DNA of 64,000 bases. It comes from Pseudorhizobium pelagicum (GTDB lineage Bacteria; Pseudomonadota; Alphaproteobacteria; Rhizobiales; Rhizobiaceae). Below the pieces are notes generated by a model. That model was not told the DNA's origin, did not search any database, and was given only the letters and a program-made list of their open reading frames with translations. Of this stretch, positions 18,663 through 29,709 are shown in pieces; position 1 is the stretch's first letter, and the number at the start of each line of letters is the position of its first letter. The stretch lies in the NCBI GenBank assembly GCA_000722615.1, contig JOKI01000019.1, forward strand, positions 53,985 through 117,984, given 5' to 3'. The position numbers and the translations under genes are program-made.

Positions 18663-18775
18663 TTCGGCATTTGTGACGCCATGAGGCGTCGCGGTCGCAG
18701 CGGGAAACGCTGTGAAACTCCAAAACCGCTGTAGCCGGACTGTCTTGCCAACGCGAAGACATGGAGCAGGTCATG
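18663..18775 (+). promoter_or_regulatory. Structured leader with B12-riboswitch-like words
   Basis: The leader of the 18773 gene contains a strong hairpin (GACGCC-ATGA-GGCGTC at about 18676-18691). It then has, in order, GGGAA, GTGAAACTCC, CCGCTGTAGCCGG, GCCAAC and GCGAAGAC before the start. This word order recalls the cobalamin riboswitch core (GGGAA, GGTGAAAATCC, CCGCAACTGTAA, GCCACTG, GGGAAGGC), but the central CCCGCAACTGT box is incomplete. It may be a degenerate or unrelated structured leader. The similarity is by eye only. Confidence 0.2.
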
Positions 18776-20437
18776 CTGCCGCCCCTCGGCGCCGTTTTGA
18801 GCGCTTCCGTCGATTACCAGACAGCCGCCCGGACGGCCGTTCCGGCGCAAATCGCTCTGGGCACCGCCAGCAGCAACCCGTCGCTTCCGCTGCCGACGAA
18901 CCTCTTGAGCGGCGGGCGGATCGACATCCTTTCGCTGTCGGGTCAATTGCAGCTGGCCCAGGGTCTGTCCATCTTCGCCGAAGCTGTCGGCGGCTATCTG
19001 AAGATCAGCCGGCGGGAAGGCGAAAGCCTGGTCGATTATGCCCACCGGCTGGCGGAAGCCCTGAAGTCGCTGACGGCCTCGCAGCGGGCGGTGCTCGAAC
19101 AGAGCCTCGCCCAGCTCGTTCGCGGGATCACCCTGCGGATGTTGACGGACATCCTCAACAACCCGCTCGGCGCCGAGGCCTCCCGACTCAATGCCTATCT
19201 CGAGACGGCGCAATTGACGGGTCGTGATCCGGCTGCGCGCGCCGTCGTCAGCTCCTATCGCCAGAATGCAGCCGCCGATCCGGCGACGATGCCCGCCACG
19301 GCGTCACCCTCAGGAGCAGCCGCCGCGGCGGATGCGGGACAACACGGGACCGGCAGGACAGCCAATACTCTCGCGCCCACAACGGCTGGTCCTGCTCCAG
19401 AGGCAGCCGGAGGCCGGTCGATTGCTTTGCAGGCCCACGTGCAGGATGCAGCGGCCCTTGCGGCAGGGGATGCCGGCGAGCCGTCGGTCCTGGCGCGTGC
19501 CGCAGACGAAGCCGCAACAGCGCGCGCACCGGCAGGGACGGCGCCCCGATCGGATGGCGGGGCGCAAGCCCAGGATGCCGCCAAGCCTCCCACACAGACC
19601 GGCAGTCTTTCGTCCCTGGAACCCATGGCAGACGATGCCGTGGAGGCTCTTGCAAAAGCGGCGAACTCCGAGGCACGCGGCGCGGCAAAGCCTGATGCAA
19701 CCATGGCGGCCGATCCACCGTCCGGAACCGTCGGCGCGCGGGCTGCGGCCATGGCCGGTCTCGGAGGCGCCGCCGTGATCTACGACGCCACCGCCCTGAT
19801 CCGCATGGCGCAGCGGGTTCCGGATGAGGCCGGCAACAGGTTCGTGCAGGAGGTTCTCTACCAGACCGCCCATGCAGCGGACCCTGTCGTGGCCGAGGCT
19901 CCCCCGGTGGCGGATGACGGCCCGGGCAGTCTCGTAGCTGCCCTTATTGCCGCCGAGACGGAAGACGCCTTGCCCGCGGTTCTGCGGACCGATGCAATGC
20001 GAACGGCAGCGGATCTCGATGGGCTGCAAGCGGCGCGGGCCTCCATGGGCGGCGGCGTGGATGACCTTCTTCCCCCGCCCCCGGCAGCGGCCGGCGAAGC
20101 GGGCACGCGATCCCCTGCTGCCCAACTGCCGTTCGAAGCGGCGGCCTTTGTTGCGGCAGCGCCGATGGTGGCCCGCGAAGGGCTGGCCCAGGCGTTTGTG
20201 GCCTATCCGCAGGTGCAACCGCCGCCGAAGGAAGAGGAGCGGGACGTGGAACGGGTTTCGGCCATCGATGAAGATGGCGGAAACCGGCCTTCGCAACAGG
20301 ATGCCCAGGGAGACGATCAGGGGGCCGAGGACGACGAGGCGTCTGGCAGCGGCGAAGGGGATGCAGCCGGCGGGGACCATGACGGCCACGCCGACCATGC
20401 CGAAGATCTCTACTGGCGCATGGCCGATCTGACCTGA
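18773..20437 (+). CDS. Uncharacterised large Ala-rich protein
   Basis: I do not recognise the family. From ATG 18773 (GGAGCAGG just upstream; an in-frame ATG lies at 18761) it is 554 aa. Residues about 1-155 look ordered and helical, with LSGQLQLAQGLSIFAEAVGGY and LRMLTDILNNPLGAEASRLNAYL. Residues about 160-320 are Ala/Pro/Gly low complexity. About 325-375 is another ordered block (GGAAVIYDATALIRMAQRV). The tail is acidic with Asp/Glu/His runs. No signal peptide is evident. The layout of ordered ends and a long low-complexity middle recalls flagellar hook-length proteins, but no FliK motif is visible. Confidence 0.72.
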   Translation: MLPPLGAVLSASVDYQTAARTAVPAQIALGTASSNPSLPLPTNLLSGGRIDILSLSGQLQLAQGLSIFAEAVGGYLKISRREGESLVDYAHRLAEALKSLTASQRAVLEQSLAQLVRGITLRMLTDILNNPLGAEASRLNAYLETAQLTGRDPAARAVVSSYRQNAAADPATMPATASPSGAAAAADAGQHGTGRTANTLAPTTAGPAPEAAGGRSIALQAHVQDAAALAAGDAGEPSVLARAADEAATARAPAGTAPRSDGGAQAQDAAKPPTQTGSLSSLEPMADDAVEALAKAANSEARGAAKPDATMAADPPSGTVGARAAAMAGLGGAAVIYDATALIRMAQRVPDEAGNRFVQEVLYQTAHAADPVVAEAPPVADDGPGSLVAALIAAETEDALPAVLRTDAMRTAADLDGLQAARASMGGGVDDLLPPPPAAAGEAGTRSPAAQLPFEAAAFVAAAPMVAREGLAQAFVAYPQVQPPPKEEERDVERVSAIDEDGGNRPSQQDAQGDDQGAEDDEASGSGEGDAAGGDHDGHADHAEDLYWRMADLT

Positions 20438-20456
20438 ATGTTAAAATCGCGCATGA

Positions 20457-20491
20457 AAAAGGCCGCCGGATGGATCATCCGGCGGCCTTCG
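20457..20491 (-). terminator. Intrinsic terminator of rpsA
   Basis: A perfect 13-bp stem (arms 20459-20471 and 20477-20489, loop GGATC) is followed on the minus strand by a T run (plus-strand A at 20456-20460). It sits 17 nt after the rpsA stop and could also act weakly for the plus-strand unknown gene. Confidence 0.85.
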
Positions 20492-20508
20492 ATTGTCGAG
20501 AACAGCGA

Positions 20509-22212
20509 TTAGTCGTTGCTGCGGTTCTTCAGCGCCGCACCGAGGATGTCGCCGAGCGATGCGCCAGAGTCGGACGAACCGAACTGAGCGACGGCTTCCT
20601 TCTCTTCTGCGATCTCGAGAGCCTTGATCGACAGCATGACCTTGCGATCCTTCTTGGAGAAGTTCGTGACGCGGGCGTCAAAAACCTGACCAACCGAGAA
20701 ACGCTCCGGACGCTGATCGTCGCGATCGCGTGCCAGGTCGTTGCGGCGGATGAAGGAGGTGATGTCGTCGTGGTTGACGAGCTTCACTTCGAGGCCACCG
20801 TCGTTGACGGCCGTGACTTCGCACGAGACGACAGCGTTCTTGCGCAGTTCGCCCGAAGCTGCAGCGTCGCCGAGAGCGTCCTTGCCGAGCTGCTTGATGC
20901 CGAGCGAGATGCGTTCCTTTTCGACGTCCACATCGAGAACGACGGCCTTGACCATGTCGCCCTTGTTGTATTCCTCGATGACCTGTTCGCCCGGACGGTT
21001 CCAGTCGAGGTCGGAGAGGTGGACCATGCCGTCGACGTCGCCTTCGAGGCCGATGAACAGGCCGAACTCGGTCTTGTTCTTGACTTCGCCTTCGACTTCG
21101 GTGCCGGCCGGATGGCTGAAGGCAAATGCCTGCCACGGGTTCTCGAGGGTCTGCTTGAGACCGAGCGAGATACGGCGCTTGGACGGATCGACTTCGAGAA
21201 CGACAACGTCGACGTCCTGCGTGGTCGACAGGATCTTGCCGGGGTGTACGTTCTTCTTGGTCCAGGACATTTCCGAGATGTGGATCAGGCCTTCGATGCC
21301 CGGCTCCAGCTCGACGAATGCACCGTAGTCGGTGATGTTCGTGACGGTACCGGAGATCTTCTTGCCGATCGGGTACTTGGCCGAGATGCCATCCCACGGA
21401 TCCGACTCGAGCTGCTTCATGCCGAGCGAGATGCGGTGGGTTTCCTGGTTGATGCGGATGATCTGAACCTTGACCGACTGGCCGATGGACAGGATTTCCG
21501 ACGGGTGGTTGACGCGGCGCCATGCCATGTCGGTGACGTGCAGCAGACCATCGATACCGCCGAGGTCGACGAACGCACCGTAATCGGTGATGTTCTTGAC
21601 GACGCCGTCGACAACCTGGCCTTCTTCGAGGTTCTGAACGATTTCAGAGCGCTGCTCGGCACGGGACTCTTCGAGAACCGTACGGCGCGAAACGACGATG
21701 TTGCCGCGGCGCTTGTCCATCTTGAGGATTTCGAAGGGCTGCGGGTTGTGCATCAGCGGGGTCACGTCGCGGATCGGACGGATGTCCACCTGCGAACGCG
21801 GAAGGAAGGCAACGGCGCCATCCAGATCGACGGTGAAGCCACCCTTGACCTGGTTGAAGATAACGCCTTCGACGCGCTCGCCGGCTTCGAACTTGACTTC
21901 GAGCTTGACCCAGCTTTCCTCGCGGCGAGCCTTCTCGCGCGACAGAACAGCTTCGCCCAGCGCGTTTTCGATGCGCTCGACATAGACTTCGACTTCGTCG
22001 CCGACGTTGAGCAGGCCGTCCTTGCCCTTGGCGCCGAATTCCTTCAGCGGCACGCGGCCTTCGACCTTGAGGCCGACGTCGATGACGGCCATGTCCTTCT
22101 CGATGGCGGTGACGATGCCCTTCGTGACATAGCCTTCGGCCAGATCCGTATGACCAAAGGACTCTTCGAGAAGGGCTGCGAAGTCATCCCGCGTTGGGTT
22201 AGATAGTGACAT
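20509..22212 (-). CDS. rpsA: 30S ribosomal protein S1
   Basis: S1 binds mRNA leaders on the 30S subunit. The 567-aa product starts at MSLSNPTRDDF with AGGAGA upstream; the frame is open 81 nt further but that part is not conserved. Six S1 repeats are visible, including the paired blocks GFTVDLDGAVAFLPRSQVD, ITDYGAFVDLGGIDGLLHVTD and ITDYGAFVELEPGIEGLIHIS. The spacer to cmk is 151 nt, so a separate promoter or leader control is possible. The aroA-cmk-rpsA order is conserved in Alphaproteobacteria. Confidence 0.97.
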   Translation of the reverse strand: MSLSNPTRDDFAALLEESFGHTDLAEGYVTKGIVTAIEKDMAVIDVGLKVEGRVPLKEFGAKGKDGLLNVGDEVEVYVERIENALGEAVLSREKARREESWVKLEVKFEAGERVEGVIFNQVKGGFTVDLDGAVAFLPRSQVDIRPIRDVTPLMHNPQPFEILKMDKRRGNIVVSRRTVLEESRAEQRSEIVQNLEEGQVVDGVVKNITDYGAFVDLGGIDGLLHVTDMAWRRVNHPSEILSIGQSVKVQIIRINQETHRISLGMKQLESDPWDGISAKYPIGKKISGTVTNITDYGAFVELEPGIEGLIHISEMSWTKKNVHPGKILSTTQDVDVVVLEVDPSKRRISLGLKQTLENPWQAFAFSHPAGTEVEGEVKNKTEFGLFIGLEGDVDGMVHLSDLDWNRPGEQVIEEYNKGDMVKAVVLDVDVEKERISLGIKQLGKDALGDAAASGELRKNAVVSCEVTAVNDGGLEVKLVNHDDITSFIRRNDLARDRDDQRPERFSVGQVFDARVTNFSKKDRKVMLSIKALEIAEEKEAVAQFGSSDSGASLGDILGAALKNRSND

Positions 22213-22363
22213 GAAATCTCCTGAGAGTGCCCTTGCGGACACGCATGCGCCGGTGGTTCGTGTTAAAGATGCTCGAAGCCAAGCCCGCCTCATCTTTGGA
22301 GGCTATCCGGCGCTAGGACTGGCTTACGAGATAGGATGACGCCCGGACAGAACCGGAAGGCCA

Positions 22364-22998
22364 TCAAGCTTTCTTCAGGGCAGCGTCGATGATGGTCTTC
22401 GCGCCTTGAAACGCGGCCTCTATACTCATTTCCGAGGTATCTAGCAAGTGTGCATCGGCCGCGGGCTTGAGGGGGCTGTCGGCACGGCCCATGTCGCGCT
22501 CGTCGCGCTTGCGGACGTCGGCGAAAATGGCCTCGAAATCCGCCGGCTTGCCGTCGGCGACGATCTCGTCGTAGCGCCGCCTCGCCCGCACTTCGGGAGA
22601 GGCGGTGACATAGAGCTTCACCGGCGAGGACGGACAGACCACGGTGCCGATATCGCGCCCGTCGAGCACGGTGCCCGGCTCGCGCTTCGAGAACGCCTGC
22701 TGCGCCTCCACCAGGGCGCGCCGCACCGCGGGCATGACGGCGATCCGGGAGGCGGCCTCGCCGATCTCGTGGCGCGACAGCACCGAGCGGTCGAGCCCGC
22801 CAAGATCGACCGCGCGCGCCATCTTCTCGGCCACGTCCTCGTCGTCAAGCGGCAGGCCGGCATCGAGCAGCGCCTTGGCCGTGGCCCGGTAGGTGAGGCC
22901 GGTATCCAGATGCTGGAAACCGTAGGTCTCGGCGATCCTGCGCGACAGGGTACCCTTTCCCGCCGCGGCGGGCCCGTCGATGGCGATGACGAAGCCCA

Positions 22999-22999
<1 letters not shown>
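22364..22999 (-). CDS. cmk: (d)CMP kinase
   Basis: This enzyme phosphorylates CMP and dCMP. The 211-aa product starts at MGFVIAIDG; the longer open frame upstream overlaps aroA and is not conserved. The P-loop GPAAAGKGT is at residues 9-17, the substrate-binding [10 protein letters not shown] lies near 127-136, and the lid region RARRRYDE follows. Its ATG overlaps the aroA stop (TGATG, 1 nt shared), so translation is coupled to aroA. Confidence 0.96.
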
Positions 23000-24429
<1,430 letters not shown>

Positions 24430-24585
24430 TCATCCAGCTAATTTCGCCCTTGGCGCAAACGGGCAAGTTTACCTTTGACAGGAAAGGGCGCAGGCCTTAA
24501 GGGGACCGGCTAGTTTTCATTACCCGTTGACAGCCGCTCCGGCGGCAAGCCGACCTTGATCGGCAAGACTCACGAGGCTTTCACA

Positions 24586-24975
24586 GTGGCAAAAGCGGAA
24601 CTCGGCACCAAGCGCACCGACCCCGATAACGGCAAGAAGTTCTACGACCTCAACCGCAACCCGGTTGTCTCTCCCTATTCCGGCAAATCCTGGCCGCTCT
24701 CCTTCTTCGAGGAGAACACGGCTCAGAAGAAGATGGAACAGGCCGAGGAGGAGGAGGTCCAGGAAGTCGATACCGAGAACCCGGAAGTCGAGCTGACGAC
24801 CACCGACGACAGCGATGATTCGAGCGGCGACGACCTGCCGGACATGGGCGACGACGACGTCGAGATCGAAGGCGATGACGACGACGACGACACCTTCCTG
24901 GAAGCGGACGAAGACGACGACAACGACGATGTGAGCGGCATCATCGGCGTGACCGGCGACGACGACGAAGTCTGA
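24586..24975 (+). CDS. FYDLN acid domain protein (TIGR02300 family)
   Basis: This is a conserved alphaproteobacterial protein of unknown function found near aroA. Read from the GTG at 24586 (VAKAELGTKR) it is 129 aa; an in-frame ATG 30 nt earlier is less like the family start. The first 45 residues contain the name motif KKFYDLNRNPVVSPY. In many relatives this region is a four-Cys zinc ribbon. Here all the cysteines are replaced (KRTDPDNG and SPYSG). The rest is an extreme Asp/Glu tail (DDDDDTFLEADEDDDNDD), probably disordered. Confidence 0.85.
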   Translation: MAKAELGTKRTDPDNGKKFYDLNRNPVVSPYSGKSWPLSFFEENTAQKKMEQAEEEEVQEVDTENPEVELTTTDDSDDSSGDDLPDMGDDDVEIEGDDDDDDTFLEADEDDDNDDVSGIIGVTGDDDEV

Positions 24976-25126
24976 TCCACCAATTCCAGGCCCGGCGGAC
25001 GATAAAATTCGCCGGGCCATCAAATATGGCTTGCACTCTCCCCAAACCGGAAGTATCAAGCCGCCACTCCGGGCGAAACGCTTGGAGTTTCCCAGGACCG
25101 GAACGATTTCCCCGGACCACCCTGAT

Positions 25127-25202
<76 letters not shown>

Positions 25203-25224
25203 AATTTCTCCACCCAACGTGTCT

Positions 25225-26220
25225 TTACGGATTTGCGCTTCTTTCAAGAACCTTTCCGTTCTCTGCTATTATTTTGTAGCCAGCACCCACGCGAAGATAA
25301 TACTCGAAGGTTGCACTCCCTTTTGCAGATTTTTTCCGGTTCGTATCCAACACAGCCCAGTCATATACGCCTGTGATCCGACAGATGTCTTGAGTGCACG
25401 ACGACTGGATAGTGGCGGGCCTTGCCGTTGAAGCTCTCATGGGCCAGCGCTCGACATACTTGTATTTGTCCGCCAGAACTTCCTCCTTGGTGACTTCCTT
25501 TCCGTAGAAATTCACGTTGTCGGCGTAGATGTTGGTGGCCACACCGATCAGTTCGTCACGCGGCAACGATCCGGCCATTATCACTCCAAGTATGAAAGCC
25601 TCCGCCATCTCTTCCTGGTTGGCAGAATTTGCAGTTGGCGGATAAGTGGGCACTTCAGTTTCTGCCTTCGGTTCCAGAGTACGGATGAGACCTAAACTCG
25701 CAACTTCGGCATCTGAAAAGACATACATGTCATCCGGTGATGTCCGTAGCATCCGGGTGATCACCGGCTGCGGCACGTCATACTTTGCGAGGACCTCAAG
25801 GATATCTGACAGGTTAAGCTGCGCCTCCTGCAGGTCTCCGCCGCCAGATATCTGATGGACCCCCAAGCTTCCTTCGACAATCCGCTGCTGGCCAGCGAAG
25901 AAGATCAACGAACAGGCTGAAAGGCACTGCATCTCGGGCAGGATGAGCGTTCCCAGCTTTCGTTCGAACACTTCCTCAGCAATCAGCAGTGCCGCTTGTA
26001 CGGACCCCCCGCCACTGCTCAAAATCAAGGTGTCGACCTGCGGTCTCGCCGCGAGTGCGCGGCGAAAAGCCAAGGGAGCGCGGAAGTTGATCTCGCCGTT
26101 AAGAGCTATGACGTTCGGCACCTCGTCCAGAAGCAGGAACGGTGCGTAGTCAGCATCCGTCTGAGCAGCGGCGCTAATTGCAAACAACCAAAACGAACAT
26201 GCAATAATCGACTTCCACAT
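25225..26220 (-). CDS. Periplasmic ClpP-like protein (COG3904-like)
   Basis: This 331-aa secreted protein resembles the ClpP/crotonase-fold group of predicted periplasmic proteins. It has a signal peptide (ends near AISAAAQ), an oxyanion-type LSSGGGSV at about 68-74, a candidate nucleophile Ser101 in CLSACSLIFFAG, His122 in GVHQISGG, and a later DAEVASLG segment suitable for the Asp. The 3' end lies 22 nt from the tRNA-Ala 3' end. Hand counts give about 52-53% GC in sample lines, well below neighbouring genes, and the codon use looks different, which suggests acquisition beside the tRNA. A catalytic role is inferred. Confidence 0.75.
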   Translation of the reverse strand: MWKSIIACSFWLFAISAAAQTDADYAPFLLLDEVPNVIALNGEINFRAPLAFRRALAARPQVDTLILSSGGGSVQAALLIAEEVFERKLGTLILPEMQCLSACSLIFFAGQQRIVEGSLGVHQISGGGDLQEAQLNLSDILEVLAKYDVPQPVITRMLRTSPDDMYVFSDAEVASLGLIRTLEPKAETEVPTYPPTANSANQEEMAEAFILGVIMAGSLPRDELIGVATNIYADNVNFYGKEVTKEEVLADKYKYVERWPMRASTARPATIQSSCTQDICRITGVYDWAVLDTNRKKSAKGSATFEYYLRVGAGYKIIAENGKVLERSANP

Positions 26221-26339
26221 TGCCCAGCCCCTCCCTCTACTGCTTCATCCTGCCATAGATGCCGCCTTTGACAACTTTCTAATCCACCCCCTCCCCTCCC
26301 CAGCATTGACATCCGCCCCCATTCCCGCTGAATACCCCC

Positions 26340-27599
26340 ATGATCACCGGCGCCGCCCATCACCCACGCCGCCTGCTGGCAGCGCTTGTCCCTCTCCTTC
26401 TGGCGGCAACCCTGTCGGGCTGTGCCGGGCGTCCCGAGGGCGTGCTGGTGCCGACCGCTTCCGCCGCCGTGCCGGGGGAGCAGGTGGATATCCTGGTGGC
26501 CACCACGCGGCAGCCGTCGAAGGATCCCGGCATCCTGTTTTCCGGCGAGCGCGGCCGCGGCCTCGAAGCCACCGACATTGCGGTTTCCATCCCGCCCGCA
26601 GCCAACCGCGAGGTGGGCGAAGTGCAGTGGCCGAAGCGGCTGCCGGCGGATCCCGCCAAGGAATTCGCCACCGTCCGCGTCGCACCGGTGAAGGGCGAGG
26701 CCGAAGCGGGCCGGTGGCTGTCGCAGCACCTGCCACCGAGCAAGCGGGTCTTCGTCTTCGTGCACGGCTTCAACAACCGCTACGAGGAGGCCGTCTACCG
26801 CTTCGCACAGATCGTCCATGATTCCGGCACCGAGGCGGCGCCCGTGCTCTTCACCTGGCCGTCGCGCGCCTCGATCTTCGACTACAATTACGACAAGGAA
26901 AGCGCCAACTACTCCCGCGACGGGCTGGAGGACGTGCTGGACCAGATCGCCGACAATCCGCAGGTCGAGGACATCGTGATCATGGCCCATTCGATGGGCT
27001 CCTGGCTGACGGTGGAGGCGCTGCGCCAGATGGCGATCCGCGACGGGCGCGTGGCGCCGAAGATCCGCAACGTCATCCTCGCCTCGCCCGACCTCGACGT
27101 CGACGTCTTCAGCCAGCAGCTCGACACCATCGGCAAGCCGGGCCCCAATTTCACGCTGTTCGTCTCGCGTGACGACCGGGCGCTGCAGCTGTCGCGGCGC
27201 ATCTCCGGCAGCATCGACCGGCTGGGCCAGGTCGATCCGACGGTGGAGCCCTATCGGACCGAGTTCGAAAAGGCCGGGATCACGGTACTCGACCTCACCG
27301 CGCTGAAGAGCGGCGACCCGCTGAACCACGGCAAGTTTGCCCAAAGCCCGCAGGTGGTGCAGCTGATCGGGTCGCGGCTGCTGGCCGGCCAGGAGATCAC
27401 CACCTCGGACGTGGCGCTCGGCGACCGGCTCGGCGCCATTGCGCTGGGCACCGCGCAGACGGTCGGCGGCGTAGCGAGCGCCACGGTCAGCGCGCCGATC
27501 GCGGTCTTCGATCCCAACACGCGGCGCACCTACGGCGAACAGTTGAACCGGGTCGGTCGTTCGCTGGAAAACACCATCGTCTCCACCGTCGCGAACTGA
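26340..27599 (+). CDS. Alpha/beta hydrolase, DUF900 lipoprotein
   Basis: This 419-aa protein starts with a lipoprotein signal (lipobox LSGC, acylated C28), so it is membrane-anchored on the periplasmic side. The hydrolase core has FVHGFNNRYEEA (oxyanion loop), the nucleophile Ser218 in MAHSMGSW, and later Asp/His positions (DLDVDVF, DPLNHGKF). DUF900 proteins are conserved in rhizobia but have no assigned substrate. It is on the plus strand, 119 nt from the ClpP-like gene and convergent (9 nt) with the sugar transporter ATPase. Confidence 0.85.
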   Translation: MITGAAHHPRRLLAALVPLLLAATLSGCAGRPEGVLVPTASAAVPGEQVDILVATTRQPSKDPGILFSGERGRGLEATDIAVSIPPAANREVGEVQWPKRLPADPAKEFATVRVAPVKGEAEAGRWLSQHLPPSKRVFVFVHGFNNRYEEAVYRFAQIVHDSGTEAAPVLFTWPSRASIFDYNYDKESANYSRDGLEDVLDQIADNPQVEDIVIMAHSMGSWLTVEALRQMAIRDGRVAPKIRNVILASPDLDVDVFSQQLDTIGKPGPNFTLFVSRDDRALQLSRRISGSIDRLGQVDPTVEPYRTEFEKAGITVLDLTALKSGDPLNHGKFAQSPQVVQLIGSRLLAGQEITTSDVALGDRLGAIALGTAQTVGGVASATVSAPIAVFDPNTRRTYGEQLNRVGRSLENTIVSTVAN

Positions 27600-27608
27600 C
27601 GCCCCGGC

Positions 27609-28616
<1,008 letters not shown>

Positions 28617-28644
28617 GGGCGTCTTCCTTCAAACTGTGACCGGC

Positions 28645-29709
28645 TTACAGAATGACCGGCGCGCCGGTGCGCACGCTCTGGTCCGCCGCCAGGCAGATGC
28701 GCAGCGACTGGACGGCGTCGTTCATGTGGCGGTCGAGATCGATATCCTCGCGGATGGCTTTGAGCACATAGGCCTGCTCCAGGTCGCAGAGATCCTGGTG
28801 TCCCGGCTCGCCGGCCATGGCCAGATCCTCGTCCGGCCGCAGGAATTTTCCCTCCGGGCCGGTCTCGGCGGAATGGACGCGGATCACCGAGGTCTTGGTG
28901 TGGGTGTCGATGTCGTCTGACTTGGCGTTCGGATCCATGACGATCGAGACGGACCCCTTCGGCGACATCACGTCCTTCACGAAGAAGGCGGTCTCGGAGA
29001 TCATCGGGCCCCAGCCGGCCTCGTACCAGCCGACGGAACCGTCGTCGAACATCACCTGCAGGTGGCCGTAGTTGTACATGTCGGGCGCCACCTCGTCGGA
29101 GAGGCGCAGCCCCATGCCGCGCACCTGCACCGGCTTGGCGTCGGTGATCTGGCACATGACGTCGACATAGTGGACGCCGCAGTCGACGATCGGTGAGGTC
29201 GTCTGCATCAGCGCCTTGTGGGTTTCCCAGGTTGGGCCCGAGGACTGCTGGTTGAGGTTCATGCGGAAGACGTAAGGCGGCCCGAGCTTGCGGGCCTCCT
29301 CGATCAGCCGCATCCAGGAGGGGTGATGGCGCAGGATGTAGCCGATCACCAACTTGCGGCCGGCCGCCTTCGCGGCGGCCACGACGCGCTCGGCATCGGC
29401 CACCGTCGTGGCCAGCGGCTTCTCGACGAAGACATGGCAGCCGGCCTCGAAGGCCATGACGGCGTAGTCGGCATGGCTGTCGGAATAGGTGCAGATCGAG
29501 CAGAGATCCGGTTTCAGCGCCGCCAGCGCCTCCGGGAAGGAGGGATGGATGGTGTAGCCCCGCAGCTCCTCCGGCAGCGTCACCTCGGACCGATTGACGA
29601 GGCCGACGATCTCGAAGCCGGGATCGTTGTGGTAGGCCAGCGCATGGCTGCGGCCCATGTTGCCGAGGCCGGCGACGAGGACGCGGACGGGTGTTTCTGA
29701 AGAACTCAC
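28645..29709 (-). CDS. Gfo/Idh/MocA family oxidoreductase
   Basis: This NAD(P)-dependent sugar oxidoreductase (354 aa) has the nucleotide motif VAGLGNMGRSHA near the start, the family motif VEKPLATT (about residues 96-103) and a dimer-forming C-terminal domain. It overlaps the MalG-type permease by 4 nt (ATGA), so it is co-translated with the importer. Such enzymes oxidise the C-3 or other hydroxyl of imported sugars. The substrate here is likely an amino sugar or disaccharide, but nothing in the sequence fixes it. Confidence 0.88.
   Translation of the reverse strand: MSSSETPVRVLVAGLGNMGRSHALAYHNDPGFEIVGLVNRSEVTLPEELRGYTIHPSFPEALAALKPDLCSICTYSDSHADYAVMAFEAGCHVFVEKPLATTVADAERVVAAAKAAGRKLVIGYILRHHPSWMRLIEEARKLGPPYVFRMNLNQQSSGPTWETHKALMQTTSPIVDCGVHYVDVMCQITDAKPVQVRGMGLRLSDEVAPDMYNYGHLQVMFDDGSVGWYEAGWGPMISETAFFVKDVMSPKGSVSIVMDPNAKSDDIDTHTKTSVIRVHSAETGPEGKFLRPDEDLAMAGEPGHQDLCDLEQAYVLKAIREDIDLDRHMNDAVQSLRICLAADQSVRTGAPVIL

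Noticed and set aside
24700-24975. Asp/Glu-rich run considered as a repeat or sequence artefact
   Set aside because: It is the acidic tail of the FYDLN protein, a known feature of that family.
25203-26400. Possible genomic island with attL/attR at tRNA-Ala
   Set aside because: I found no second copy of the tRNA 3' end and no integrase or mobility gene in the interval. Only a single low-GC gene is present.
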